Shown one piece after another: positions 1 to 5,887 of a stretch of 10,640 nt of DNA (its first letter is position 1; each line of letters begins with the position of its first letter). This stretch comes from Chloroflexota bacterium (GTDB lineage Bacteria > Chloroflexota > Anaerolineae > Promineifilales > Promineifilaceae). The notes below the pieces were generated by a model. The model saw nothing but the letters and a program-made list of their open reading frames with translations. It made no database searches and was not told the origin of the DNA. The stretch spans positions 1 to 10,640 of the forward strand of contig JAJRTP010000135.1 of assembly GCA_024278255.1 (NCBI GenBank). The letters are read 5' to 3'. Both the position numbers and the translations under genes were made by a program.

Positions 1-23
1 CATCACGCATCACGCAATATGCC

Positions 24-656
24 TCACGACATCTTCACCACAATATCGCTCAAAATGTCGGCCGCTTCGTCAATGCGGTCGGCCGTGTTGCTCAGGTGGC
101 GGTACACTTCGCGCCGTTTGAGGATTTCTACCATCCCGGCCAAATCTTCCGGCGCGGTGAACAGTTCGGCCAGAGCGCGGCGGTACGCTTTTTCCACCCG
201 CGTTTCCATCTTTTTGGCTTGCATGGCATGGTTGTTGGCGTCGTTGGGGTTGTCTTTCAGGCAGTGCATGGCCAGGAGCAGTTCGTCGGCTCCGTTGTGA
301 ATCAGGGTGGCGATTTTCATCATAAAGTCGTTGGTTTCCAGTTGGAACAGAACCAGTTCATCGGTGGTAGTGTAGGCGTAATCTACCACATCATCCAGGT
401 CGCGGGACAGGGCGTACAAATCTTCCCGGTCAATGGGGGTAACGAAGGTGGCGCTTAATGCTTTGACCAATTGGCGGCGTACTTTGTCGGCCTGTTTTTC
501 TACCTGCCGCGTTTCTTTTTTGCGCTGTTTGTTGGGTTCTTCCAGGTAAGTTAAGACCATGCCGGTAGCTTCTACGGCATATTCTGCCTGCTGGATGAGC
601 AAATCGAAGAAAAGGTCTTGCTGGGGATTGAAAAATGTTTTGATTGATTCGAGCAT
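24..656 (-). CDS. DUF47 / PhoU-like accessory protein of Pit phosphate transporter
   Basis: This 210-residue all-helical soluble protein matches the DUF47 (PhoU_div) family, whose members are usually encoded beside Pit permeases and are thought to modulate phosphate uptake. Visible signatures are TPIDREDLYALSRDLDDVVDY (74-93, split here as TPIDRED plus LDDVVDY) and RREVYRHLSNTADRIDEAAD (181-200), the acidic ExxxD-type motifs of PhoU-like metal-binding helical bundles. Length is normal for the family. The start at 656 is chosen because homologous sequence begins there (MLESIKTFF) and AAGGA lies 7 nt upstream; the frame stays open further upstream, but that part only antisense-shadows the permease frame. 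The gene follows the permease by 14 bp, so the two are almost certainly one transcript. Family and context are confident; the regulatory role is family knowledge, not visible here. Confidence 0.9.
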   Translation of the reverse strand: MLESIKTFFNPQQDLFFDLLIQQAEYAVEATGMVLTYLEEPNKQRKKETRQVEKQADKVRRQLVKALSATFVTPIDREDLYALSRDLDDVVDYAYTTTDELVLFQLETNDFMMKIATLIHNGADELLLAMHCLKDNPNDANNHAMQAKKMETRVEKAYRRALAELFTAPEDLAGMVEILKRREVYRHLSNTADRIDEAADILSDIVVKMS

Positions 657-670
657 GAGAGTCCTTATTA

Positions 671-1696
671 TCAGGTAATGTTGAGTTGGATGATGAGCGC
701 TTGCAGCGCGTAGAAAATGATGGCCGCCATGAGTATGGTGGCCGGGACGGTAAACAGCCAAGCGGCGCCCATTTCGTAAAAGACGCCCCAGCGTACTTTG
801 CTGATGCGCTCGGCAGAACCGACGCCGGCAATGGAGGAGCTGACGGTCTGGGTGGTGCTGACAGGGCCGCCAAAGAGGGCTGCTCCGGCAATAACGGCTG
901 CAGAAGTAGCCTGGGAAGCAAAGCCATGTACAGGCCGGATACGATAAAATTTGTCGCCCAGTTTTTTGATGATTTGCCGGCCGCCCATCAGGGTACCCAG
1001 GGCGATGGAAGCGGCGCTGGCGACGATGACCCAAAATGGCACGCTAAATTCAGATTGCAGACCGAGGGCTACCAGTCCCAGGGCGATGATGCCCATGGTT
1101 TTTTGAGCGTTATTGGCCCCGTGACTGAGGGCCAGGGATACGGCCGTTACCGTTTGCACGCGCTTGAAAGTGGTGTTGACGTTGGGTGAAGCGCCGCGGG
1201 TGAAGAACAGCGTCGAGCGCATGACCAGATAACCGCCGGCCAGCCCCAGAATAGGAGAGATGGCCAGGGCCAGCCCAATCTTGAATAAGCCGGACATTTC
1301 CAGAACGGATGGCCCGCTGCTGGCTAAGATGGCGCCCACCAGGCCGCCAATCAGCGAATGGGAGGAGCTGGCCGGGATGCCCCACCGTCCAGTCATTGCC
1401 TTCCACAAAATGGCGGCCAGCAGCGCCGCGATGAGTACGGGCACGGTGATGTAGTGCGGGTCGGCAATACCTTTGCCGATGGTGGTGGCCACGGCGACGC
1501 CAAAGAGAAAGGGGCCGATAAAGACGGCCGCGCCGGCCAGCAGGAGGATAAGGCGCATGGGCATGGCGCGGGAAAAAATAACTGTAGCGACAAGATTGCC
1601 GCTGCCGGTATACCCATCAAAGAAACCAAATGTAAGGGCCAATACGCAAATAACGATGAGAAGAATGGTAGTCACTGTCCTCCTGATTTTACACAT
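671..1696 (-). CDS. pit: Pit-family inorganic phosphate permease with altered signature motifs
   Basis: A 341-residue polytopic membrane protein with about ten hydrophobic segments and the internal duplication of the Pit (PiT/PHO4) family, which imports phosphate by cation symport. Copy one has FFDGYTGSGNLVATVI (25-40) and GIPASSSHSLIGGLVGA (106-122). Copy two has SHGANNAQKTMGII (191-204) and GGPVSTTQTVSSSIAGVG (276-293). In the usual family motifs these read roughly NGFHDxxNxxAT, GANDAQK and PVSTTH, so the signature aspartates are Gly31 and Asn196 here and the second-copy His is Gln283. It precedes the DUF47 gene by 14 bp. The start is uncertain: ATG at 1696 has no clear ribosome site, whereas GTG at 1675 follows AGGAGG with a 3-nt gap and would give 334 residues. 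Family assignment is firm; phosphate as substrate is likely from the DUF47 partner, and the coupling ion is unknown. Confidence 0.87.
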   Translation of the reverse strand: MCKIRRTVTTILLIVICVLALTFGFFDGYTGSGNLVATVIFSRAMPMRLILLLAGAAVFIGPFLFGVAVATTIGKGIADPHYITVPVLIAALLAAILWKAMTGRWGIPASSSHSLIGGLVGAILASSGPSVLEMSGLFKIGLALAISPILGLAGGYLVMRSTLFFTRGASPNVNTTFKRVQTVTAVSLALSHGANNAQKTMGIIALGLVALGLQSEFSVPFWVIVASAASIALGTLMGGRQIIKKLGDKFYRIRPVHGFASQATSAAVIAGAALFGGPVSTTQTVSSSIAGVGSAERISKVRWGVFYEMGAAWLFTVPATILMAAIIFYALQALIIQLNIT

Positions 1697-1709
1697 CCTG
1701 TCAAGACAG

Positions 1710-1732
1710 CCAAATCTGGATTGACGATTTGG
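1710..1732. promoter_or_regulatory. Inverted repeat in the divergent pit / Mrr-gene promoter region
   Basis: CCAAATC (1710-1716) and GATTTGG (1726-1732) form a perfect 7-bp inverted repeat separated by 9 bp. It overlaps the TTGACG -35-like box (1721-1726) of the rightward gene and lies just upstream of the permease start. A second short one, CTGTC-AA-GACAG (1698-1709), touches the permease ATG. Position suggests an operator shared by the divergent genes, but no regulator is identified. Confidence 0.35.
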
Positions 1733-1749
1733 GGTTTTCGCTTTAGGAT
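1721..1749 (+). promoter_or_regulatory. Candidate sigma70-type promoter for the Mrr-like gene, possibly leaderless
   Basis: TTGACG (1721-1726), a 17-bp spacer and TAGGAT (1744-1749) match the -35 and -10 consensus at 5/6 and 4/6. The predicted transcription start (about 1756-1758) coincides with the ATG at 1758, and no Shine-Dalgarno sequence precedes it, so the message would be leaderless. This is inferred from sequence only. Confidence 0.4.
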
Positions 1750-1757
1750 TCAGTCTT

Positions 1758-2417
1758 ATGATAGCCCAAGTTGATTCCCGTTTTCAACCGCAGCCGCCCC
1801 GATTACGGCCGTCGGCCGGTAAGCGTATGCCCTGGAAAAGCGGTGTTTTTATTGGCGGGATGACGGCCGTATTCCTTCTCTGGCTTTTCTACCGCCTGTT
1901 CATCCAGCCGGACTGGGTGGCCCATTTGCCCGGCGTTGTGGGTGAGATGCTGCATCTGGCGGAAGCGGCGGGTTTGGTGACGTTGGGCTTGTTGTGGGGC
2001 GTCATCTGGCTGCGACGGGGCGGGGTTACGGCCGTCAGTGTGCAGCCGCTGGATTTGGAACAATTATACCATCTCAGCCCGGCGGAATTTGAGCAGTACG
2101 TGGCCGGTCTGTTCCGCAAGAAGGGGTATGACGTACAAATGCGCGGCCGCAGCGGGGATTTGGGGGTGGATATATTGCTGACGAAGGCGGACGGCCGTCG
2201 GGCCATTGTGCAGTGCAAACGGTACCGCAACAAAGTAGGGCCGGACGTAGTGCGCGAATTGTACGGTACGCTTATACACGAGCAGGCCGATCACGCTTTT
2301 CTGGTGACGACGGCCGATATTTCTACTTCTGCCCGCCGCTGGGCTGAGGGCAAGCCGATGACTTTGATTGATGGCGAGGAATTGAGCTATATTGCGGGTG
2401 TGATGCGTGAGGCGTGA
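1758..2417 (+). CDS. Membrane-anchored Mrr-type restriction endonuclease-like protein
   Basis: A 219-residue protein. A basic, proline-rich N-terminus (1-28) is followed by two hydrophobic helices (about 29-48 and 70-85), then a C-terminal Mrr_cat-like PD-(D/E)xK nuclease domain (about 103-217). Visible catalytic-type elements are the helix with Glu110/Glu112 (SPAEFEQYV), GDLGVDIL with Asp138, and VQCKRY with Gln152 and Lys154, the D...QxK arrangement of the Mrr family. Such proteins cleave DNA, often modified DNA, but small membrane-tethered versions are widespread and mostly uncharacterised. No methyltransferase or specificity subunit is adjacent, so this is not a classical restriction-modification system. 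The ATG at 1758 lacks a ribosome site; an internal ATG (Met24) is an alternative that would keep both helices. The last codons and stop lie within a tandem heptamer repeat. Domain call confident; role in defence or recombination unknown. Confidence 0.85.
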   Translation: MIAQVDSRFQPQPPRLRPSAGKRMPWKSGVFIGGMTAVFLLWLFYRLFIQPDWVAHLPGVVGEMLHLAEAAGLVTLGLLWGVIWLRRGGVTAVSVQPLDLEQLYHLSPAEFEQYVAGLFRKKGYDVQMRGRSGDLGVDILLTKADGRRAIVQCKRYRNKVGPDVVRELYGTLIHEQADHAFLVTTADISTSARRWAEGKPMTLIDGEELSYIAGVMREA

Positions 2418-2488
2418 GGCGTGAAGGTGTGATAATTCTCCTTATCCCCTCACACCTCACCCCCTCACCTTGTCACCCAGTCACCCTG
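2406..2488. repeat. Two opposed short tandem repeats forming a hairpin
   Basis: The left part holds three 7-bp units: CGTGAGG (2406-2412), CGTGAGG (2413-2419) and CGTGAAG (2420-2426). The first copies encode the C-terminus and stop of the nuclease-like gene. The right part holds five TCAC-starting units at 2450, 2457, 2465, 2473 and 2481, spaced 7-8 bp. The halves are complementary: AGGTGTGA (2425-2432) pairs with TCACACCT (2450-2457), extended by GTG/CAC (2421-2423 with 2458-2460) around one bulged A. There is no T-run at its end, so it is not a canonical terminator. Confidence 0.7.
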
Positions 2489-2505
2489 TCATGCAATAGG
2501 AGAAC

Positions 2506-3279
2506 ATGATGAAAATTCAAGGAAATACATTTCTAATTACGGGGGGAAGTTCTGGTTTGGGATCTGGCTGCGCCCGGCGTTTGGCGGGGCAGGACGGCCG
2601 TGTGGTGATTGTGGATTTGAATGCGGAGGCGGGGGAGCAGTTGGCGGCCGAATTGGGCGATAACGCCTTGTTTGTGCAGGCGGATGTGACCAGTGAGGCG
2701 GATGTGGGTACGGCCGTGGCCACAGCCCGCGAGCAATTTGGCGCTCTCAACGGGGTCATTAACTGCGCCGGCATTGCCATTGCCGCCAAAGTGCTGAACC
2801 GGGATGGCAGTTCGCACGATCTGAATTGGTTTAACAAAGTGATCCAGGTCAACTTGATTGGTACGTTCAACGTGATCCGTCTGGCAGCCCCGACGATAGC
2901 CGAAACTGACCCCAACGACGAAGGTGAGCGAGGCGTGATTATCAATACAGCTTCTGTGGCTGTTTTTGACGGGCAGATTGGACAGGCGGCCTATTCTGCC
3001 AGCAAAGGCGGTATTGTGGGTATGACGCTGCCTATTGCCCGTGAGCTGGCCCGCTACGGTATCCGTGTAGTCACCATAGCCCCCGGTATTTTTGAGACGC
3101 CGATGCTGGCTGGGCTGCCGGAAAAAGCACGACTTTCTCTGGGACAACAAGTGCCATTTCCCTCCCGTCTCGGCCGGCCGGAAGAGTACGCCATGTTGGC
3201 CCAGCAAATCATCGAAAACCCCATGCTCAATGGGGAAACAATTCGTTTGGACGGCGCTATTCGCATGGCGCCAAAGTGA
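2506..3279 (+). CDS. Short-chain dehydrogenase, 3-hydroxyacyl-CoA dehydrogenase type 2 (HSD17B10)-like
   Basis: A 257-residue classical SDR, the usual length. The Rossmann glycine motif TGGSSGLG is at 12-19, Asp37 at the end of strand 2 predicts NAD(H) preference, and NCAG is at 86-89. The catalytic tetrad is Asn116, Ser150, Tyr163 and Lys167 (YSASK). Long stretches read like animal mitochondrial HSD10: GTFNVIRL (119-126), [11 protein letters not shown] (142-152), [20 protein letters not shown] (159-178), VPFPSRLG (216-223) and the C-terminal [13 protein letters not shown] (242-254). HSD10-type enzymes oxidise short-chain 3-hydroxyacyl-CoA, including 2-methyl-3-hydroxybutyryl-CoA in isoleucine breakdown; bacterial orthologues do likewise. 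AGGAG (2498-2502) lies 3 nt before ATG 2506 and 6 nt before ATG 2509, so the second Met may be the true start. It stands alone between two repeat-filled gaps, with no beta-oxidation neighbours. Family very confident, substrate inferred. Confidence 0.92.
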   Translation: MMKIQGNTFLITGGSSGLGSGCARRLAGQDGRVVIVDLNAEAGEQLAAELGDNALFVQADVTSEADVGTAVATAREQFGALNGVINCAGIAIAAKVLNRDGSSHDLNWFNKVIQVNLIGTFNVIRLAAPTIAETDPNDEGERGVIINTASVAVFDGQIGQAAYSASKGGIVGMTLPIARELARYGIRVVTIAPGIFETPMLAGLPEKARLSLGQQVPFPSRLGRPEEYAMLAQQIIENPMLNGETIRLDGAIRMAPK

Positions 3280-3363
3280 AAAGGTGGCAGGTTGCAAGGG
3301 GGCAAGTCGCAAGGAACAATTTCCTGGCCAACTACAACTTGCAGCCTGCAACTTGCCCCTTTT
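3279..3363. repeat. Imperfect inverted repeat after the SDR gene, terminator-like
   Basis: Left arm (3279-3313) begins AAAAGG and contains GGCAGGTTGCAAG (3286-3298) and a diverged direct copy GGCAAGTCGCAAG (3301-3313). Right arm (3331-3363) contains CTTGCAGCCTGCAACTTG and ends CCCCTTTT, whose complement reads AAAAGGGGCAAGTTGCAG, matching the left arm imperfectly. The loop is about 17 nt. The structure starts at the SDR stop codon, and the distal T-run lets it act as a terminator. It may equally be a dispersed REP-like element. Confidence 0.6.
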
Positions 3364-3404
3364 GTGGTAACATAACCGTATCTTTATTGTAACGGAGTAA
3401 ATAA

Positions 3405-4337
3405 ATGACCATTGCAACAACAGAAAAAACCTCTGTTGTAGGAATACGATTTCAAAAGCTGGGCAAACTTTACCATTTCAGAACAGGTCGTCACAAGGAT
3501 ATTGATCCGGGCGATTATGTGCTTGTAGAAACCAAACGCGGCCGTCAGTTAGGACAGGTTATCAGCTATATTGACACAACCAAAGCGCACCGGAAGAAAG
3601 GGATGCGCTCTGTGGAACGGAAGGCCACGCCGCGGGATATGGTGATGAAGCAGGTGTGGGAATCTCAAGAACTGGACGCGCTCATCACTTGCCGGGAAAT
3701 GGCCGCCAAAATGGGCCTGGATGACGCCAAGTTTGTTAAGGCTGAATACAGCTTTGACGGTTCCTGGCTGACAATTCATTATTCCACGGAAAATAAGAAT
3801 CTGAATATCCGCGCTTTGCAGAAGGCGTTGGGCAAGCGGTTTAATACCCGTATTGAGATGCACCTGATCGGGCCGCGGGACGTGGCGAAAATTATGGGCG
3901 GCTACGGCGCTTGCGGCGTGCCCCGCTGCTGTTCTACATTTTTAACGGAGTTTAGCCCTATCTCTATTCGTATGGCTAAAGCGCAGGGGATTTCTTTGAG
4001 TCCACAGGAGATTACGGGCATGTGCGGCCGTTTGCGCTGCTGCCTTGTCTACGAGTATGAGCAGTATGTGGAGGCGAAGAAGACGCTGCCCAGAGTGGGT
4101 AAGCGGATTGGCACGCCTTACGGTGAGGGTAAAGTCCGGGATGTGCGGGTTTTACGCGAATCTGTGGTCGTGGAAGTGGAAGGGGAGAGCGGCGGCCGTC
4201 GGGAGCGGCATGAGGTTTTCAAGCATGAGATCGTGCCTTTAGAGGAACTGCGAGCTTTGCAAAAGAAGGCCGAAGCGGGCTGCTCTAAACATGAAAACGG
4301 TGGCTGCGATTGTGGGGCCAAGACGGCGGAATCTTAA
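3405..4337 (+). CDS. PSP1-domain protein, YaaT/RicT-like, with extra cysteine tail
   Basis: A 310-residue cytoplasmic protein with the PSP1 C-terminal domain typical of Bacillus YaaT (RicT). The N-terminal part (10-65) is a beta-rich domain (VVGIRFQKLGKLYHF, PGDYVLVETKRGRQLG). The core (about 75-225) carries the conserved cysteines Cys170, Cys175-Cys176 (GACGVPRCCSTFL) and Cys207, Cys212-Cys213 (GMCGRLRCCLVYE). In B. subtilis RicT forms the Ric complex with RicA and RicF, binds Fe-S clusters and promotes RNase Y-dependent mRNA maturation; whether that holds here is unknown, since no ricA or ricF is nearby. A C-terminal tail, CSKHENGGCDCG (293-304), adds three cysteines and a histidine and is unusual. 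GGAG (3394-3397) lies 7 nt before the ATG. The gene sits between two inverted repeats. Family assignment is strong; molecular role in this lineage is inferred. Confidence 0.9.
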   Translation: MTIATTEKTSVVGIRFQKLGKLYHFRTGRHKDIDPGDYVLVETKRGRQLGQVISYIDTTKAHRKKGMRSVERKATPRDMVMKQVWESQELDALITCREMAAKMGLDDAKFVKAEYSFDGSWLTIHYSTENKNLNIRALQKALGKRFNTRIEMHLIGPRDVAKIMGGYGACGVPRCCSTFLTEFSPISIRMAKAQGISLSPQEITGMCGRLRCCLVYEYEQYVEAKKTLPRVGKRIGTPYGEGKVRDVRVLRESVVVEVEGESGGRRERHEVFKHEIVPLEELRALQKKAEAGCSKHENGGCDCGAKTAES

Positions 4338-4343
4338 AGAGTT

Positions 4344-4420
4344 TAACCGCAGAGGCGCGGAGGGCGCAGAGATTTCTCTTGTTGAGATTTCTTAGCGTTC
4401 TTTGCGCCTCTCTGCGGTTA
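4344..4420. repeat. Large imperfect hairpin between the PSP1 and HD genes
   Basis: TAACCGCAGAG (4344-4354) pairs perfectly with CTCTGCGGTTA (4410-4420), 11 bp. GCGC (4355-4358) can pair with GCGC (4404-4407), and the inner part re-pairs as GATTTCTC (4371-4378) with GAGATTTC (4384-4391) apart from two T-T mismatches, around a 5-nt loop. The word AACCGCAGAGGCGC with its GCGGAGG continuation is one I associate from memory with dispersed repeats in several bacterial phyla. It ends 9 nt before the next ATG, so it could also affect that gene's translation. Confidence 0.7.
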
Positions 4421-4429
4421 TAAGGCAGA

Positions 4430-5038
4430 ATGGACATAGTGAATAAAGGTCGTGAGGAAGCGTGGGGCCTGGTTTGTGAATATGTGCAGGATGCCGGGCT
4501 GCGGCGGCATATGCTGGCGGTGAGTGCGGCGATGCGTTTTTATGCGGAGAAGTTAGGCTCTGACCCCGATTATTGGGAAACGGTGGGACTGCTGCACGAT
4601 TTTGACTGGGAGATTCACCCGGATTTGGACCGCCATCCCATTCAGGGGGCGGTGATTTTGCGGGAACGGGGCTGGGACGAGGAAACGATCCGGGTGATTT
4701 TGTCGCATTATACGGCGGGCACGGCCGTAGAGCGGGAAAAGCCCATAGATTTTGCCCTGCTGGCCTGTGATGAAATTACGGGTCTGATTATTGCCACGGC
4801 GCTGGTACGGCCGTCCAAAGACATCCGCGACGTCAAACTAAAATCCATCCGCAAAAAATGGAAGGATAAACGGTTCGCCGCCGGGGTAGACCGGGAACAC
4901 GTGATTGAAGTGACCAACGATTTTAGCCTGGTTTGCTTTGACGGCCGTCTCGATTTGTGGGATCACATTGCCAATGTACTTGCTGCCATGCAGGCAGATG
5001 CGGAACTTTTGGAGTTGGACGGGAGATGGGGCAATTAA
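4430..5038 (+). CDS. HD-superfamily predicted hydrolase (COG2316-like)
   Basis: A 202-residue soluble protein with an HD metal-dependent phosphohydrolase core. His27 (LRRHMLAV), the His56-Asp57 doublet (GLLHDFDW), His69 (RHPIQGA), His93 (LSHYTAG) and Asp114 (ACDEITGL) supply the usual metal ligands in order. The stretches ALVRPSKDIRDVKLKSIRKK (split: ALVRPSK at 124-130, DVKLKSIRKK at 134-143) and DKRFAAGVDRE (146-156) match a common family of stand-alone HD proteins annotated only as hydrolases, probably acting on nucleotides or related phosphates. Length is normal. AAGG (4422-4425) lies 4 nt before the ATG. The start codon is only 9 nt after the preceding hairpin. The substrate is not predictable from sequence or neighbours. 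Confidence 0.88.
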   Translation: MDIVNKGREEAWGLVCEYVQDAGLRRHMLAVSAAMRFYAEKLGSDPDYWETVGLLHDFDWEIHPDLDRHPIQGAVILRERGWDEETIRVILSHYTAGTAVEREKPIDFALLACDEITGLIIATALVRPSKDIRDVKLKSIRKKWKDKRFAAGVDREHVIEVTNDFSLVCFDGRLDLWDHIANVLAAMQADAELLELDGRWGN

Positions 5039-5124
5039 TGGCTGGTATGTAGTTGGAAGTTGGCAAGCAAGCTTCCAGGTTCGGCAATGATTTTTCTGTG
5101 CCGCGCCGCATGAATCTCTTATTC
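5039..5124. other. Gap between the HD gene and the cassette junction
   Basis: I see no gene here. There is a weak 5-bp stem GGAAG (5055-5059) / CTTCC (5072-5076) without a T-run. GTAGTTGGAAGTTGGCAAG (5050-5068) resembles the words of the inverted repeat at 3279-3363 and may be half of such an element. No integrase gene or convincing attI is visible. Confidence 0.4.
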
Positions 5125-5131
5125 GTTGGGC
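5125..5131 (+). other. Upstream cassette junction core (GTTGGGC)
   Basis: GTTGGGC matches the integron core consensus GTTRRRY exactly, with exchange expected between G5125 and T5126. It is nearly complementary to the R'' box of the downstream attC. No paired R''/L'' arm is visible upstream of it, so the insertion point may be a secondary chromosomal site and not another attC. Confidence 0.6.
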
Positions 5132-5887
5132 AACAACTCTCCGTGAACCGACAAAGAGCTAAAAAAGAAGGAATTTGAAGATGTTGCACAATCAGAAATA
5201 TCCAAGGCTCGACTGTCATGGCTTTTTAGAACGCGCCTTTATATGGCTGAAATTAGGTCAGGATAATGAGCTCTTTTACGCTGCTCTTGAGTTGCGTTTC
5301 ACTTTTGAAAAACTGATGATTAAACACGGAAATGTGTCCACAAATTATTCTAGAGACTTTTTGAAATCTAACTGGAAACCTAAGAAATTACGGAATCGTC
5401 TGATTGATGAGTTCAAATCACGTTTGGATCTCAAGAAAGCATATAAATTTACGCTCGACCCAACAAGAGATGCTTCTACAATGGGGTACTACCTCCCAAT
5501 ATCTGACGATCTTTTTGTCTTTTATGGACAACTCAATAACTATCTTCACGCACAATGGGCTATAAACATGTTTTCGCCTACTTCGGATTGGTATAAAGAT
5601 ACGTACACTTTTCTTTCTGGTTTCGCTGACAAGTTAATTCCTCACGCAAGCCCGGAGAATTCACTGGACTATCTTAGTATTCCAAATATTCAAATCGAAG
5701 AAATGGAGTTCCAGCAACTAGAACAAATTCTTCGAGACACGTTACCAAGAATCCAAGGCTGATTTGTACCATGAAACGGCACAAACTGCCTAACAATGCT
5801 TGCAGCGGACAGGCGAGATCAGGGCTCGTTTAAGTCATTCTTATTGGCCAACCAGTTCGCTCGACCCGCCTGCCGGTGAAGCAATCG
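5126..5887 (+). mobile_element. Single integron gene cassette without integrase in the window
   Basis: One ORF is followed at once by an attC-like recombination site in the canonical orientation. The upstream edge is marked by GTTGGGC (5125-5131), which fits the GTTRRRY core consensus. With strand exchange after the G, the mobile unit would run from T5126 to G5887. When circularised its core would read GTTGGGC, which pairs with the R'' element GCCTAAC (5788-5794) except for one T-G wobble; the present right core GTTAGTC pairs less well. The interior is AT-rich (two sampled 60-base lines are 37-38% GC, against 65% in a sampled line of the SDR gene) and contains no ACGGCCGT. No cassette promoter is evident, so expression would depend on upstream read-through. 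Confidence 0.75.
5181..5762 (+). CDS. Cassette-borne hypothetical protein
   Basis: I do not recognise this 193-residue protein with certainty. The start is ATG 5181, with GAAGGAA (5167-5173) placed 7 nt upstream; an in-frame TTG six bases earlier is an unlikely start. It is predicted soluble and mostly helical, with no signal peptide or long hydrophobic segment. Notable stretches are ALELRFTFEKLMIKHG (35-50), a basic patch NWKPKKLRNRLIDEFKSRLDLKK (64-86, only partly written as WKPKKLRNRLI), and YGQLNNYLHAQW (115-126). The pairing of an ALELR...E helix with a later LxxYLHxxx motif recalls helical hypothetical proteins with HEPN-like character, but that is a weak impression. Lower GC and different codon use from every neighbour, plus the attC directly downstream, indicate acquisition as a gene cassette. 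Function unknown. Confidence 0.75.
   Translation: MLHNQKYPRLDCHGFLERAFIWLKLGQDNELFYAALELRFTFEKLMIKHGNVSTNYSRDFLKSNWKPKKLRNRLIDEFKSRLDLKKAYKFTLDPTRDASTMGYYLPISDDLFVFYGQLNNYLHAQWAINMFSPTSDWYKDTYTFLSGFADKLIPHASPENSLDYLSIPNIQIEEMEFQQLEQILRDTLPRIQG

Noticed and set aside
657..1034. N-terminal extension of the DUF47 reading frame to a 336-residue protein
   Set aside because: It overlaps the strongly supported permease gene out of frame, has low-quality composition, and a good start with ribosome site exists at 656.
1758..2417. Part of a restriction-modification or multi-gene defence island
   Set aside because: No methyltransferase, helicase or other defence gene is adjacent; the neighbours are phosphate transport and an SDR.
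2450..2490. TCACC repeats as a CRISPR remnant
   Set aside because: The period is only 7-8 bp, with no repeat-spacer alternation and no cas genes.
2533..3420. Long minus-strand open frame opposite the SDR gene
   Set aside because: It is antisense to a gene with complete catalytic motifs and shows no recognisable domain or ribosome site.
5131..5190. A second, degenerate attC between CAACAAC and GATGTTGCAC
   Set aside because: The right core does not fit GTTRRRY, the arms barely pair, and it would overlap the cassette ORF's start.
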